From Sparassis latifolia (taxonomy: Eukaryota > Basidiomycota > Agaricomycetes > Polyporales > Sparassidaceae), in assembly GCA_018466975.1 (NCBI GenBank), contig CM031561.1:248001-312000 (forward strand): a stretch of DNA of 64,000 nucleotides, given 5' to 3'. The translations under genes were made by a program, and so were the position numbers. Below are positions 11,217-24,357 of this stretch, piece by piece. Under the pieces are notes generated by a model that had not been told where the DNA came from, ran no database searches, and was given only the letters and a program-made list of their open reading frames with translations. How positions within the stretch are numbered: position 1 is the first letter of the stretch; every line of letters starts with the position of its first letter.

Positions 11217-12300
11217 ATGAAAGTTCTCATTCTTGGGTATGCATGGCCCACGATCACTCACCACCTTCTCTGATGGAGGACTCATTCTCTTCCTGCCTTT
11301 CTCAGCGCTTCCGGATTCATCGGTTTCCCTGTTGCACAGGCCTTCGTACGCGCAGGGCACATCGTCTACGGTATTACCCGTTCAGAGACCAAGGCAAGGC
11401 AGCTCGCAGCTGAAGAGAGTACGTAAACGCGATTTCAGACTTCCACTCTACCTACCTGATGATCACCCCTATCTCTTACAGTTATCCCTATCGTCGGAGA
11501 CGGCAACGATCGCTCCACCTGGCTGCCTCTCGTCGCAACTCTCGATGTGCTCGTCGATGCGACTGGCGGAACGGACGTGTGGACCATCGGCCCGGAAAAC
11601 CTGAACGCCACGGTCGACGCCGTCAAGCAATACCGACCTGCCTCCGCGCCGAAGCTGGGTTATATCTACACTTCCGGTATTTGGGTCCATGGCAATAATC
11701 GCAAGGACATCCTCACGGACACGACTCCCATCACCACGCCCGTGGAGATCGTCAAGTGGCGGCCGGAGCTGGAGCAGAAGGTGGTGACAAACCCGTTTGT
11801 AAACGGAGTAGTCATCCGCCCCGCGCTCCTTTATGGCCATTCAGGGTCGCTGTTTGCTTCGCTGTTCCAATCAGCGTTTGAGGGCTATGTAAAGTGGTTC
11901 GGCCCTGCCGGAGGCCGTTTGTCCCTGATCCACCGAGACGACCTTGCGAACATCTTCGTGCTTGCGGCGGAGAAGTCGTCCATAATCCGGGGACAGATTT
12001 TAGACGCAGCCAACGACTTTACGGAGAGCACGGATGATATTCTGCAGAAGCTCGTCGAAGTCTCTGGAGCGAGCGGATACACCTATATTGAGCCCACCAA
12101 TTGTCAGCACTCACCTTCGGCGGACATTTGTGCGATGTTGACTTTGCTCACATATAGTATTCGAAACCGCCACCGTCACCTCCGCCATCATTCGACCCTA
12201 CCTTGGTCGCGCCCTGCTTGGTTGGCAGCCGCGCAAGGCCGGCGTCGTGGATCACTTGGAAATCTACTACAATGCGTGGAAAGCTAGCGCACGTCTCTGA
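11217..12300 (+). CDS. Atypical short-chain dehydrogenase / NAD-dependent epimerase
   Basis: Rossmann-fold oxidoreductase-like protein of 298 residues. Exons: 11217-11236, 11306-11418, 11482-12102 and 12158-12300, all GT/AG and in phase. The cofactor motif is assembled across the first intron as MKVLILG then ASGFIGFPVAQAF, a GxxGxxG-type loop. IPIVGDGNDRSTWLPLV follows a typical beta-alpha unit. The active-site region has SGIWVHGNN where classical SDRs have S and YxxxK, so the canonical YxxxK is not clearly present. RPALLYGHSGSLF and SLIHRDDLANIF are typical of extended or atypical epimerases of the NAD(P)H-binding family. Substrate unknown. It is convergent with LYS12. Confidence 0.85.
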
Positions 12301-12503
12301 TCCGACCGATTATGTTCCTGGGCTGTTCGTTCTCAAAATGTGCCAGAGAGCCTGTACCGTGATATGTTGTGTTACTGAGTTTGTGGATCATGTAAGGGTT
12401 AGTAGGCTGCACCGTGTTGTCCGTGGAAAATCAAGAGCGATAGTCCTGTGGATCTGGTACTACACAGAAGTTACGGTGGACTCAGCTATGATATTGATCT
12501 CGT

Positions 12504-14072
<1,569 letters not shown>

Positions 14073-14647
14073 CTTGCAACAGTCTAAGTGAACTCCAGCA
14101 CGTTAGAGCGAAGTAAAGTCACCTCTCGAGCCTGTGAGAGCCACTACTGTAGCCAATCAGAGCGTGCTCACGCGAAATTCTCCGGTCACGCGATCTCGAC
14201 GCGTCTTGAAAATCCGAACTGCAGCCGATCCACAGCCGAACCAGCGTATGTTGCGAATCTGCATCTGAAAAATTCTGGTTATGTAAGTAAAGAAAATATC
14301 AAACGACTGTAAACTGAGGACCAAGATGATCACTAGCCTAATTCTTCTCTTGGTAAAATCATGTAGATCCTGTAAAGGCTGTCCGAAAAAGCAGCGAGTT
14401 GTGACGCAATTTGTGTCTTATGGATCGTTTTAAAAGGTCAAACAAGGGAGAAAAATTGATCATTCCCGCAGAGTAGTAAGCAAATGTAGACATGGTGGAC
14501 AGATCGCAGCGTCTATACCGAGTGGAGGGCCGGTGGAGGGACGCGGTCACAGGAACGACGCGTCGCGACGCGTAGTGATCACGTGCAATTGCGTTTATTA
14601 ACCCGGCGTGGCGCGCCACATCACCTCTTCATCTAGCGACCTTTGTG
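14073..14647. promoter_or_regulatory. Divergent promoter region LYS12 / Cdt2
   Basis: A 575-bp intergenic space between two divergent genes. The half nearest LYS12 is A/T-rich; the half nearest the Cdt2 gene is G/C-rich and contains a cluster of ACGCG-type words, described separately. Confidence 0.5.
14558..14573. promoter_or_regulatory. Two MluI cell-cycle boxes (ACGCGT) upstream of Cdt2
   Basis: ACGCGT occurs at 14558-14563 and again at 14568-14573, about 75-90 bp before the Cdt2 ATG. MCB elements are the binding sites of MBF (Mbp1/Swi6, or Cdc10 in fission yeast), which drives G1/S transcription. Fission yeast cdt2 is an established MBF target, so the placement is functionally sensible. 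Occupancy here is inference. Confidence 0.6.
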
Positions 14648-16537
14648 ATGCATTCTCCATCCAGTTCTCATCCGCGACCTGCGCTTGTCAACAGAACAAA
14701 TGTCTCCGGCCACGATAACTCTCAAGGTGTGGCTTTCGGCTTGGCCACTCCACAAGCCAGTGGCCGCAAGCGGCCACACAGACACTTGGACGAACCTGAA
14801 AAGAAACGCCTGAAACTTGATGTCAAAATCAAAGAAGTATTTGACGATAGCGACAGCGATAGTGATGTTGAGATGGAAGATATTGTGTCGGTCAGGTCCA
14901 GAGAACGCAAAAGTACAGTTTTCAGTCTACGAACCGGAGCTATGTCCGCCCCTTCCTTTACGGTTACGCGACACTCGCCATGTGAGTCCAGATGATTGCT
15001 GTTTCTACTACAATCATTGAAAGATATATCATAATCTCTTAAAGTGCCGACACGATCCATCCTTCAGTCATTCGTGTCATCTCACAAAGCTGATATGTTC
15101 AAATGTCACTCTACATCATCAAGCTCATATATGACCATTCCATATTCATGTGCATATTCTTATGGTAAGTTTGTGTGTGTTGCACATGCACCTGATGACC
15201 AAGTGACTTCGTAGGTGCTAAATGGGGCGGAACGCCCCTGCTGGCCGTAGCCACGGAGCAGGGCAGTGTACATATTCTCGACACCTCCAAAAGACAGGAG
15301 TGGGACATAGGTATTTCTCCGTGTTTCTATTTCAACTCCAGCTCATTGTCGTTCCAGACATATCGCAACGCGCTACCTTCCACCCGCACGCAAACGGCAT
15401 CTTCGACGTCAAGTGGTCTCCCTCAGATACGCTCATCGCAACCGCGTCCGGCGATCACTCTACACGTATAACATCACTAGCGTCCTCCGTCTTGTCAGAA
15501 CATAAAACTCTGCACGTTCTGCGGGGCTCTTCTGGTACGGTGAAATGCATTGCGTGGGACCCGCTAAAGGATGGGACGGTCCTGTGCACCGGAGGAAGAG
15601 ATGGTAGTATATGCGTGTGGGACCTACGAGTCAGCGAAGGACGAGGACGCGACGAAGTCGAGACAGGCTCAATCGCACCGGTCATCGTCATCCCGAACGC
15701 CCACGGCGCCCCCTCCAAGCCGAAGGGCAGAAAGGGTAAGCTCGCCCCTGCTGCGCCCCTCCGGAGCATCACAAGCTTGGTGTATCCCGAAGGAAACCCG
15801 TACTGCGTGGTCAGCAGCGGTTCTTTCGACGGGTACGTCTAGTTACATACATATCCCTGCCGCTGAAATATGCTCACCGAAATTCTAGCATTCTGCGGCA
15901 GTGGGACTTCCGTCTTCCCAGCGAGTCGACTACAACCAAGAAAACCAAGAAAGTACCCAAGGGTCCTCCCAAACCGGTCTGCATGTCCTCGACCGATCCA
16001 ACGACGTATCGGGGCACCCGCCGTATGCGCGGCATCACCAGCATCACAGTCGGTCACGGCCTATCAGCGGGGCTGCTCTTCGGACTCGGCACGGACTCAC
16101 GCGTGCACACATACCAATTGCCCTCGTTGGAACCCCTCTCGGGCTATGCGCCAGAAGGGGACGACAGCTGGGCGTACACACACGTGAACATGCAGACGAA
16201 CTCGTTCTACGTACGCGGGGCGATGTCGCCCTGCGGACGGTGGCTCGCCAGTGGGGGCACGGCCAACGGGCGCGCATTCCTCTTCGACGTTGGTACCACC
16301 GCATCTGCGGGCCGCGCGATGTTGGGCGGCTACGCGCATACCAGGGTGCCCATTGCGGTGGAATTGCATGGACATATGGGCGAAGTCGGCGCGCTGGATT
16401 GGGCCCAGGATATGCTGGCCACGTGTGCGGATGATGCGACTGTGCGTGTGTGGAGACCGGACGTGGATGTTCGCCAGAGGTGTGCTGAGGATGGCGAGGC
16501 GATGAGGTGGCAATGGAGCTGGGCAGGGATGGCTTGA
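14648..16537 (+). CDS. cdt2: WD40 substrate receptor Cdt2 (DTL) of CRL4 ubiquitin ligase
   Basis: Predicted DCAF that brings PCNA-bound substrates (Cdt1, Spd1-type inhibitors) to Cul4-Ddb1 for ubiquitylation in S phase. Five exons, all in phase: 14648-14981, 15045-15164, 15215-15310, 15358-15832 and 15889-16537, giving 557 residues. The N terminus carries a basic nuclear-type stretch (GRKRPHRHLDEPEKKRLK) and an acidic Ser/Asp run. WD40 units include GGTPLLAVATEQGSVHILD, FDVKWSPSDTLIATASGD, LCTGGRDGSICVWDLRV, FDGILRQWDFRLP and LATCADDATVRVWRPD. The block YRGTRRMRGITSITVG after the fourth repeat is the diagnostic Cdt2 insert. Other WD40 families are possible but less likely. Confidence 0.85.
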
Positions 16538-17492
16538 GGCGACTTGATACCGGAACGTGTAAAATCATCAGGTAATATGAGTACTTTCAAGGATTGCCAA
16601 CATCTGGCAGCGGGAGTATGGCATACCTTTCGCAGGGAAGCTATGACTTCTGGCCTGCAGCGGGTGATGGCATGAGCGGGAATCGTCTGTTGCATCTGGC
16701 GTCCAGATTGCCATAGTTTCCCCGAGGTCAATCTACACCGTTTCCAGCTTTACACTGAAAACATTGATCAATGGCGGTGCGTGCTTCTCATTAAACCAGT
16801 GCGGGCATTCGACAGCACGCCAATATCACGAGTGAGTCGAGCTGGCTCAATGACACGCTGGAACTGTGAGGCGCAAGGCTCGACTTCATATCCTGGTCGC
16901 ATTTCAGCATGGTCTGATGACTTGAAGAACTGGCCGCGGAGTAGGGCATGTTACGCCGTCTTTCTGAGTGAGCCCGATCTTGGGTCGCCGTCGACTCGCC
17001 GACGCTGCAGCGGGTGCGAGTGTATGTCCGCTTTGCTTGATCCGCGTGTGCAAATGACTCTGCAGTGCAGAATCTTGGAAAGCCCGTAGTGTCATGCACA
17101 ACGAAGGGGCATACTAGGATCAGCTCTAACGGGAGGTGCCGCATCAAGCTTGAGGCGCTGCAGTAGTACCCGCGATGGTGGCGGTGACAATCTGTACCTT
17201 CACGAATTTAAATCACGAAGCAATGTTACATAGGCCAAAAACCTTGGGGCAACATCGTGCCAGTGCTTGCCTTAAAGCTTAACCATTCACAGGGTCGCAA
17301 TATCCTTCATAATGCACGAGAAACATGTAGCTGGCACAATTAACAAGACCCGGTGCTCTAAGCTCGCTGCTCCGGAGAGCCTGAGAAAGGCGAAAGAACA
17401 GCATGTCGGTGCATTAGAAGTCCAAGTAAGTCCGAGGCAATGGTACATTAAACGTCAAATTATCATACGAAAGTCCTCACTGCTCTCCCCGC
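16538..17492. other. 955-bp convergent intergenic region
   Basis: Lies between the stops of the Cdt2 gene and the minus-strand secreted-protein gene. Open frames of about 100 codons occur on both strands but overlap each other and lack domain or splice support. I call nothing here; a non-coding transcript cannot be excluded. Confidence 0.5.
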
Positions 17493-18228
17493 TCAGCTCA
17501 AAGGCAAAATCTGGACGCGTACTCCATAACAGCTTTCGTAATTGTAGCCATCAGTGTTGTTGGGCGATGCCCGGTAGACAATGTTGTTCTGAACGTAGGG
17601 TGGCTCGCCCAGGAGGCACAGCGAGAAGCCATCCGTGGAGCCATTGACAGCAAGCGCTGCGTACTCGTAACCTCCCGCCGGATCGGGATCGGCCTGCGAA
17701 GTTTAACAAAATTAGCATACTGGACTTTCGGCTCACAGTCATAACACTCACCACACCGCAGTAGATCTCAGCGGGAGGCGGTGGGTTAACAGTGAAGACC
17801 CAGAGGAGCTCTTCACCAGAGAAGATATTCGCATCAACGCCGTTGGAAGCAGCACCATCCGCGGAGTAGGGGATCAAAGCTCCATCGATGAGCGAAAACG
17901 TAGTCCATTCAGCATACGAATACGTGGCCCACGTCTATTAAATCAATTTTATTCATTGTGACCGCACTCCAGCAGACGCGCAGACTCTCACCGAAAGAAC
18001 CCCAAAGGATTCACCATCTACCGCTCCAGCCTGGCCAATCACTAGGGGGGCCCCAGTGTCGTTGGCATTAGGAAGGGTCCAGTTCCACGCTGCAAGAGTG
18101 AAGTTGTATTCAGTGGGGAACGAAGCTATGCCTAAACCAGCACATGGATCACTCTGGCGAGTGGTCAACATAGGCAAAGCATAAGATACGGCGGCGAGTG
18201 CCAGATAGGAAAGCGCGAGGGCAAACAT
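17493..18228 (-). CDS. Small secreted protein of unknown function
   Basis: Three exons (18228-17992, 17934-17752, 17693-17493) joined in phase 0 give 206 residues. The N terminus MFALALSYLALAAVSYALP is a clear signal peptide, followed by a Thr-Thr-Arg-Gln processing-like site and SDPCAGLG. I prefer the ATG at 18228 over the in-frame one at 18276 because it places the hydrophobic core at the N terminus. There are several N-glycosylation sequons (NFT, NWT, NDT, NGS, NNT). A few Cys residues (SDPCAGL, EIYCGV, FSLCLLG, NYESCYGV) could pair. The pattern suits an extracellular or cell-wall protein of basidiomycetes. No enzyme motif recognised. Confidence 0.8.
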
Positions 18229-18316
18229 TGTGAAATCAACAAATGTGAAGCGTGTTGTGGTGAACGAAGGGAACAATATTCAAAACCTCGATGGGGTCCA
18301 ACCAGGAGACCGGTCC

Positions 18317-18325
18317 ATTTTATAT
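18317..18325 (-). promoter_or_regulatory. TATA-like element of the secreted-protein gene
   Basis: On the minus strand the sequence reads CATATAAAAT about 90 bp before the ATG at 18228, a plausible distance for a TATA box. Most neighbouring genes lack one, so this gene may be more strongly regulated. Confidence 0.45.
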
Positions 18326-19386
18326 GTAAAAGACCTCTCGGAACTTGAAGGGGAAGAACGGCTAACCCACTATAGTGTTGATATATGAATGACATCGGAG
18401 CGGACTTTGCACTTGTTCGAAACATGGTACAGCGCCTTCCGTCTCAGCATCACATCAAGCGTTCCCTCAGACGGCGAATACTCACCTCTCCCTGGAATCT
18501 AACAGCTGATCATCTGCCCGTGGACAAAGCGAGGCACGTAATCCCGCATGCTTGAGGCACCTCAACCTCGATGTGGCAGATCCCTCCATCGCGAATCCGG
18601 TTCTTTGAGACCGGCCGGGAGAATTATTGAATGCACAGCACGTGATCTGAAGACGCGTTCCATCGATGCGTTGGCGGTGTTTTGTTTTCTACGAAGCTGT
18701 GCTGGCACCTAGCCTGTCAATCGCTGAATGAAATGTTTGCAGATGCTTAGCACGCACATCCACTGAGGTACAAGTTGGTTGCTCCCTGAACATCGTGCTA
18801 AGTTGAAGTTGGCCCATCAGCACAGTCGGTATCAACGTAAAGCTGTACGAGGCTGGCGGGGAGAGGGTGAGCACATGCTCAGGCTGCTGGGCCCCATCAA
18901 AGCGTTTCACTCACATTCCTACCAGCATCATTGGGAGTGGTTGAGGTCGTATCATGAGCCCTAAAAGACTTGGCATGAAAACAAAGTCCTCACACCAAGG
19001 GCCAGCTGACATAGCTCCAATCGTATCGACGACTGAAAGGATCTTCTCCCTCCTGCCCGCAGTAAACGACAACAAGTTCAAGATGACAAGCGTGGACACT
19101 CACCTCGCCACATGAGCTGTGGACATCAATTGCGCAGAAATCCGGAAATCTACCAGGTTAGAGCAGACAATATTGTGGGATGCTTTATTTTAGCTTCTTG
19201 ACTGGATTGAACTTGAAAACGGAGATCAGGCCTGGAAGTGGAAGCTGAACAAATGATAAAATTATGCCGTACTAAATAAGTATGCAATAGATGGTCCAAA
19301 CGATAACAAGAAAATGCAATATGCGATAGCTACATATGAATGGCCCAAGGAGAGGTAGCGAGCAGCCTATTGTTTCTGAATGGCGC
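18326..19386. other. 1-kb region without a supported gene
   Basis: Upstream of the secreted-protein gene and downstream of ARL1. No reading frame shows family similarity or consistent splicing. A terminal ARL1 exon could lie at its right edge, because the donor-like GGTAAGC at the ARL1 stop could splice onward. Confidence 0.4.
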
Positions 19387-20283
19387 TTACCAACCTGGAA
19401 TATTTGATTCAGTATCACTGAGCACGAAACTCGACGGAGTAGACACAAACCAGTCCAAGCCATCCTCCAGGCCATCGCCCTTCAATGCACAACTCCCCCT
19501 CACACTCCATGGCCGCTCCTTTTCCCCACCAGCGAGCCCGAGCTGCTCACTGATTTCCTCAGGTTTCAGAGCACCTTCGACGTCCTGCTTATTGCAGAAA
19601 ACAAGCAGTGGTACGCCATTGAGCTCGTCCTCGGAGAGCATTGTGAGCAGTTCCGAGCGCGCAGTGGGTAGACGGGTAACGTCGGAAGAATCAATGACGT
19701 AGACGATCGCAGAGGTGTTTGGGAAGTAACACCGCCAATATGGCCTGACAGAAGGTCGCGATCATGAAGGTGATACACGGAAGGCAGGCATAATGACACA
19801 CCGAATACTTGATTGACCACCTAGATCCCAGACTTGGAATTTGACGTTTTTGTACTACACGGCGACATGTTAGCGTGTACACTATCTTAAGACAAGGTCA
19901 AGAGACTGACCTGTACAGTCTCAACATTGAACCCAATCGCTATATGCTCCCCGAATCAGTGCCTTGGACCGTAGACGGCACGGAAGACATACTTGGTATT
20001 GTTGACACGACTTCGCCAATCTTGTGCGGTGGGAAGAATGGACATAGTAAGATTGGCCGTATAACAGTGCGAGATGTGGCAGAACAGTACCTGTAACCTG
20101 TACAATATAGTCGTCTAGCAAACATACCCTCCTTTTCAACGACGCATTCCGCGCAACTTGATCCAGCCTGCGTACCTTGCCCGCCGAGTCTAGACCGAGC
20201 ATTAATATCCGGACATCTTGTTCTTTTCCCCAGTGAACGAGAGAGGATATTGAGGACCAAAGACTGGACATTGACAGACCCAT
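19387..20283 (-). CDS. ARL1: ADP-ribosylation factor-like GTPase Arl1
   Basis: Golgi-localised Arf-family small GTPase that recruits GRIP-domain tethers. ATG at 20283; MGLS gives the N-terminal Gly2 for myristoylation. Several short exons on the minus strand join as: RILMLGLDSAGK (P-loop) + TTILYRLQ + IGEVVSTIP + IGFNVETVQ (switch I) + YKNVKFQVWDLGGQSSI (switch II DLGG) + PYWRCYFPNTSAIVYVID and VFCNKQD (guanine-specificity NKxD). WDLGGQSSIRPYWRCYF is the Arl1 signature. After GDGLEDGLDWFV the reading continues about 20 residues to TAA at 19387. That tail is not family-like, so the true C terminus may use another splice. Core call is secure; the 3' end is uncertain. Confidence 0.88.
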
Positions 20284-20506
20284 AACAGGCGAGTGGGGGG
20301 AGGTGAGCGGTGGTGGAAAGCGTTGCAAGCAGTGCCTGAGACTGGACTCGCCAGTCAGCCAGATTATTGGGCGCTTGTACTTACGAGTATATGTCGCTTA
20401 CATATACCGGTCCCAAAATTAGATCCGTGTCATTCCCAGAAAGGCAGCTGTAGCAGTCGCCTTGCTTCCATCCATTCAGCGTTGCCGGGAACATTTCTGC
20501 GCTCTC

Positions 20507-21982
20507 ATGTCCGTCGATACCGGTGATGACTCTCACGAAAAATCTACACGAAAGTCACGGAATGCTAGGGAGATGCTCTCTGTCGACGTGAAGGACGACA
20601 CCACTCACACGAGGATGTCAAAGCCACAACCGAGGGAAGCCGTACCTTCTGAACTCGACGTTGTTCAGCTCTCTGAGGGGGTGAAGTTGAAGGAAAAGAA
20701 GACGAAAAGGAGAAAAGCTGAGGAAGTAGTTGATCCATCTCAAGCTGAAGACGTGACCATACTTGAACCTGACGCTGTTCAGCTCTCCGAGAGCGTGAAG
20801 CCGAAGGAGAAGAAGAGGAAAAAGAGAAAAGTCGCGGAAGGAGTTGATCGCTCTCAAGCGGAAGATGCCACTACGGATTTTTCTGCTGCTGACACCGGCG
20901 AGAGCAAACCTGAGAAGAAGCTCAAAGACAAAAGAAGACACGAGAACGAAAAGACGCGGGAACCAGAGGTCGCGGAAGGGGATGGGGACGGAGAGAACAG
21001 AACGAAGCTAAAGAAGAAGAGGAAGGGAAATGAAGACCGGCACGCTGTCGTTGAACCTAACGCTGGACCAGGACCTTCGGTGGACGGGGTAGAGACGTCT
21101 GAGAAAAACTTAGTGGTTGATAAGGTTAAAGGATATCAGGTGCATGGAGAGGACTCGAGTGGAGAAAGCGAGGTTTTGTCCAGGGAGTCGCGTAAAAAGG
21201 AACGTGCGCGGGAGGAGGAAAGGCTTATGGACGCAAAGGATGCAGAGAGAACAAAGAAGAAAGAGGAGAAGAAGAAGCGGAAAGAGGTCGCAGAAGACGA
21301 AACGACCACCACTGTTGCTCATAAACCCAAACAGAAGAAACACAAGTCCCACTCGAACCGATTAGGGTTCGCGAATCCGAGCCAGGACGAATCTCTAGCG
21401 GACCAGTCGCGCAAAGGTACGCATGTAATCGCTTTATTTTCTCCGCGGAGTCTCTCAAGCTGTACGATTTTTCAGCACTTGGCTATGCCTTCGTCTATAT
21501 TACAGAGCCTGAGAAGTGGAAATTCAACAAAGCTCGACAGAATTGGCTCATTCGCAACGTCTGGTCGTCGGACGCCGTAAGTGCTCAATTCATTCCAATA
21601 ATTGCTATCATTACAATTCATGAACCTAATCTCTCTCACCTTCTCACAGATCCCAGAGGTATACATGCCGCTACTCACACGATATCTGGCTGGCGTTCAG
21701 GGAGGTGTCCGGGAAGTGAGCGCTATGTTCCGCTAGCCCGTTGTCTACGTCCTGATCCTCAATACTGATCTACTCTGGTTCGCTTTTCAGATATTGCTCA
21801 AAACATGTCGAGACCTCCTCGCTTCGCCATCGCAAATGGTTCCGTCTACTGATGCTGCAGAACCATCGACAAATGAACCTGCTGTGGTTGCAGATGCTAG
21901 CGCGACGAAGCAATTGCGTGCCGCAGCATTGGTAGCTGTTCTCGAGCTCGTGGACGAGGCGTCGTCGGTAGATCATCAATGA
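20507..21982 (+). CDS. WKF-domain ribosome-biogenesis protein (Rbp95/C7orf50-like)
   Basis: Exons 20507-21416, 21476-21576, 21650-21715 and 21791-21982 give 422 residues. The first 300 residues are Lys/Glu-rich, with many KKxK nuclear/nucleolar signals, and include a 38-residue tandem duplication. The C-terminal domain reads ALGYAFVYITEPEKWKFNKA, then RQNWLIRNVWSSDAIPEVY, then MPLLTRYLAGVQGGVRE, with the WKFNKxRQNWLI core that names the WKF family. Yeast Rbp95 and human C7orf50 share it and associate with pre-60S particles. The domain is well supported; the exact ortholog is inference. The gene diverges from ARL1 over 223 bp. Confidence 0.85.
20646..20875 (+). repeat. Two-copy 114-bp tandem repeat inside the WKF gene
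   Basis: The word GTTCAGCTCTC recurs at 20663 and 20777, a period of 114 bp or 38 codons. Each unit encodes VQLSExVKxKEKK, then a basic run and a SQAED block. Being a multiple of three, it keeps the frame. Confidence 0.8.
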
Positions 21983-22213
21983 AATCTGACATCTCGGTCT
22001 CGTTCTCAGATCCCACTTCTGCGTGACTGCGATCAACACGGAGCTCGACGCATATCCTCGAACAAAGCACTCTTGTTTTGCTCTCGCACTACAACACGAC
22101 TTTACATCTTATCGAAAAGCTATCGAGAAACGGTACCGATACTTCACAACACGCACGGAGTTGAAACACTCAGATATCCGTTCACGCAAGGCGGCAGGTG
22201 CGGCCGTCACTGC

Positions 22214-24357
22214 TCAAGCAGCGACTGCAACAGGAATGGGTGCATGCAACGACTCCACCGGAAGTGTCAAACCAGGAACGGCCAAATTCTCCATCACGGA
22301 CGCCCTGTTTACTCCAGGCTCCACGTAGGGACCGAGGAGGTCGTTGAATTTCTCACGAGTGACCCTAACAGCCCGAGTATCCACAACACCCTTGTCACCG
22401 GCCCGCAGAACGCGAGGCGCAGTACCGTCCAACAGACCGAGGTGCGTCTCCTCCCAGATCGGGTGCACCGGCTGCGCGTTGGGCATGCCCACGTTCGCGC
22501 GACCGCCCTCAGCGCGCCAGTCCGACGTGCGCTTGCAGCCAAGCTCCGTAAACGTCTGGTCGACCGCCTTCACGACGTGGATAATTTGGTCGAGGTTGTG
22601 TCCGGGGGTGACCGTGAAGCGTAGGCGTTCATCGCCACGAGCAACCGTAGGATAGTTGATCGACTGCACGTAGATGTTGTGTCTCGAAAGGAGTGTGTCC
22701 GAAGCGAGCTTGGCAAGAGCGGGATCGCCGACGAGAACGGGGAGGATGTGCGAGGGACCAGGAACAACAGGGATGTCGATAGCCTCGAAGCGGGCCTTCA
22801 TCTCGCGCACGTTAATCTGCTGAAGCTGACGGTCACCGAGATACTCCTTTTGGTACGAGATGCTGGCGCGTGCACCGGCCACGTTCACCGGCGGAAGTGA
22901 GGTCGTAAAGATGAAGCCAGCAGCATACGACCGAATCATGTCGACGAAATCGGTGGAACCTGCGATGTAACCGCCAATAGCGCCGTAAGCCTTGCCAAGG
23001 GTGCCTGCAAGGCAAGTAATGATACAATTAAACCGTATCCTCACGACATGAATTTTAAACTTACCAGTGATGATGTCAACGCGATCCATCACCGTGCCTT
23101 TGATAGGCTCAGAACTCTGTGCGGCGCGCTTGTGGAGGTTCCAATCGAGATGCTCGGCGACGCCAGCACCGCGGGGCCCGTACAGACCGACAGCATGGAC
23201 CTCGTCGAGGAAGGTCAATGCGCCGTACTGCTCGGCTAAATCGCAGATCTGGGCGATAGGACCAATGGTCCCGCACATGGAGTAGACACTCTCGAACGCG
23301 ATGATCTTCGGGGTCTCCTTGGGGTACTGAGCCAATTTGCTCTCGAGATCCTCCATGTCATTGTGCTTGAAAATGACGCGCTTTGCACTAGAGTGCCTCA
23401 TCCCCTGGATCATAGACGCATGGTTCATGCTGTCCGAGAAATAGACGCATCCCGGTAACTTAGACCCCAAGGTCGCGAGCGTCGCGTCATTCGCCACGTA
23501 GCATGACGAAAAGACGAGGGCTGCGGGCTTGCGATGCAAGTTGGCGAGCTCTTGCTCGAGCGCAAGATGCATCCCGGTGTTTCCAGCGATGTTACGAGTC
23601 CCACCGGCGCCATGACCATAGGTATTCAAGGTACGACTGAGCGGCACGTGAGCCAAAATTGAAGAACTCGTGTACATTAAATCACATACTGCATGGTCTC
23701 GAGCACGACCGGATTATTGCCCATTCCAAGGTAGTCGTTGGCGCACCAAACTTCGACTTCGTCCTTAGGATCCCCGGTGTGAGCGATCGGGAACTTGGTC
23801 GCGAGCCGGTTGATGTTATTGAAGTAACGGTAGGACGCGTCCTTGTGTTTCTTCTCCAACTCGTCCATGTAGAATTTCTCGTAGTTGTAGCGGTCGGTCG
23901 GAGCAGACTTTTTGTCTTTCCCCTCCTGGGCTGCGTGGAAGGGGCAGCCAGCGGTAGCAGCCTTGGACGTGGAGGAACCCTGGGCAGCTTTCGCGGCGCT
24001 TTTCTCCTTGAGTTTGGTCAGGTCCTCTGCCATGCGGGCGGCAGCGATTGCCTTGGACGCGTGGGGACACTTCTGGATGTTGTCACCGGTAGGGACGGGG
24101 AACACACCCTGGTGGTGGTGAATTTCGTCGACCTCAGCCTTGCCTGCAACGCTGGCGTAACCTGCAACCATCTGGGAGGAACGCAACTGGAGGGCAGGGC
24201 CCATGATGGGGCATTTCGCAGCCTTCTCAGTGAGTTTGGAGAGAGAAGGGTAGCGAGGGGAGGCCGAGGTGCAGAGGGTGCGGAGAGTCGAGGTTTTGGT
24301 GCGTCCAAGGTAGGGGCACGAGGCCTTGAATTTGGCGAGGGAGGAGAGCTTGTCCAT
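22214..24357 (-). CDS. HEM1: 5-aminolevulinate synthase, mitochondrial
   Basis: PLP enzyme that condenses glycine and succinyl-CoA in the first step of haem synthesis. Three exons: 24357-23690, 23636-23065 and 23004-22214, giving 676 residues. The presequence and linker contain four Cys-Pro haem-regulatory motifs (SCPYLG, KCPIMG, KCPHAS, GCPFHA). Catalytic-domain landmarks are [59 protein letters not shown] (the PLP-pyridine Asp) and the Schiff-base lysine in [15 protein letters not shown]. The second intron (23005-23064) is 60 bp, in frame and stop-free; it falls directly before that lysine block. The C-terminal extension is longer than in bacteria, as expected for fungi. It is convergent with the WKF gene, 231 bp away. 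Confidence 0.97.

Noticed and set aside
16781..17147. Possible gene between Cdt2 and the secreted protein
   Set aside because: Overlapping frames on both strands, no start context, no splice sites and no similarity.
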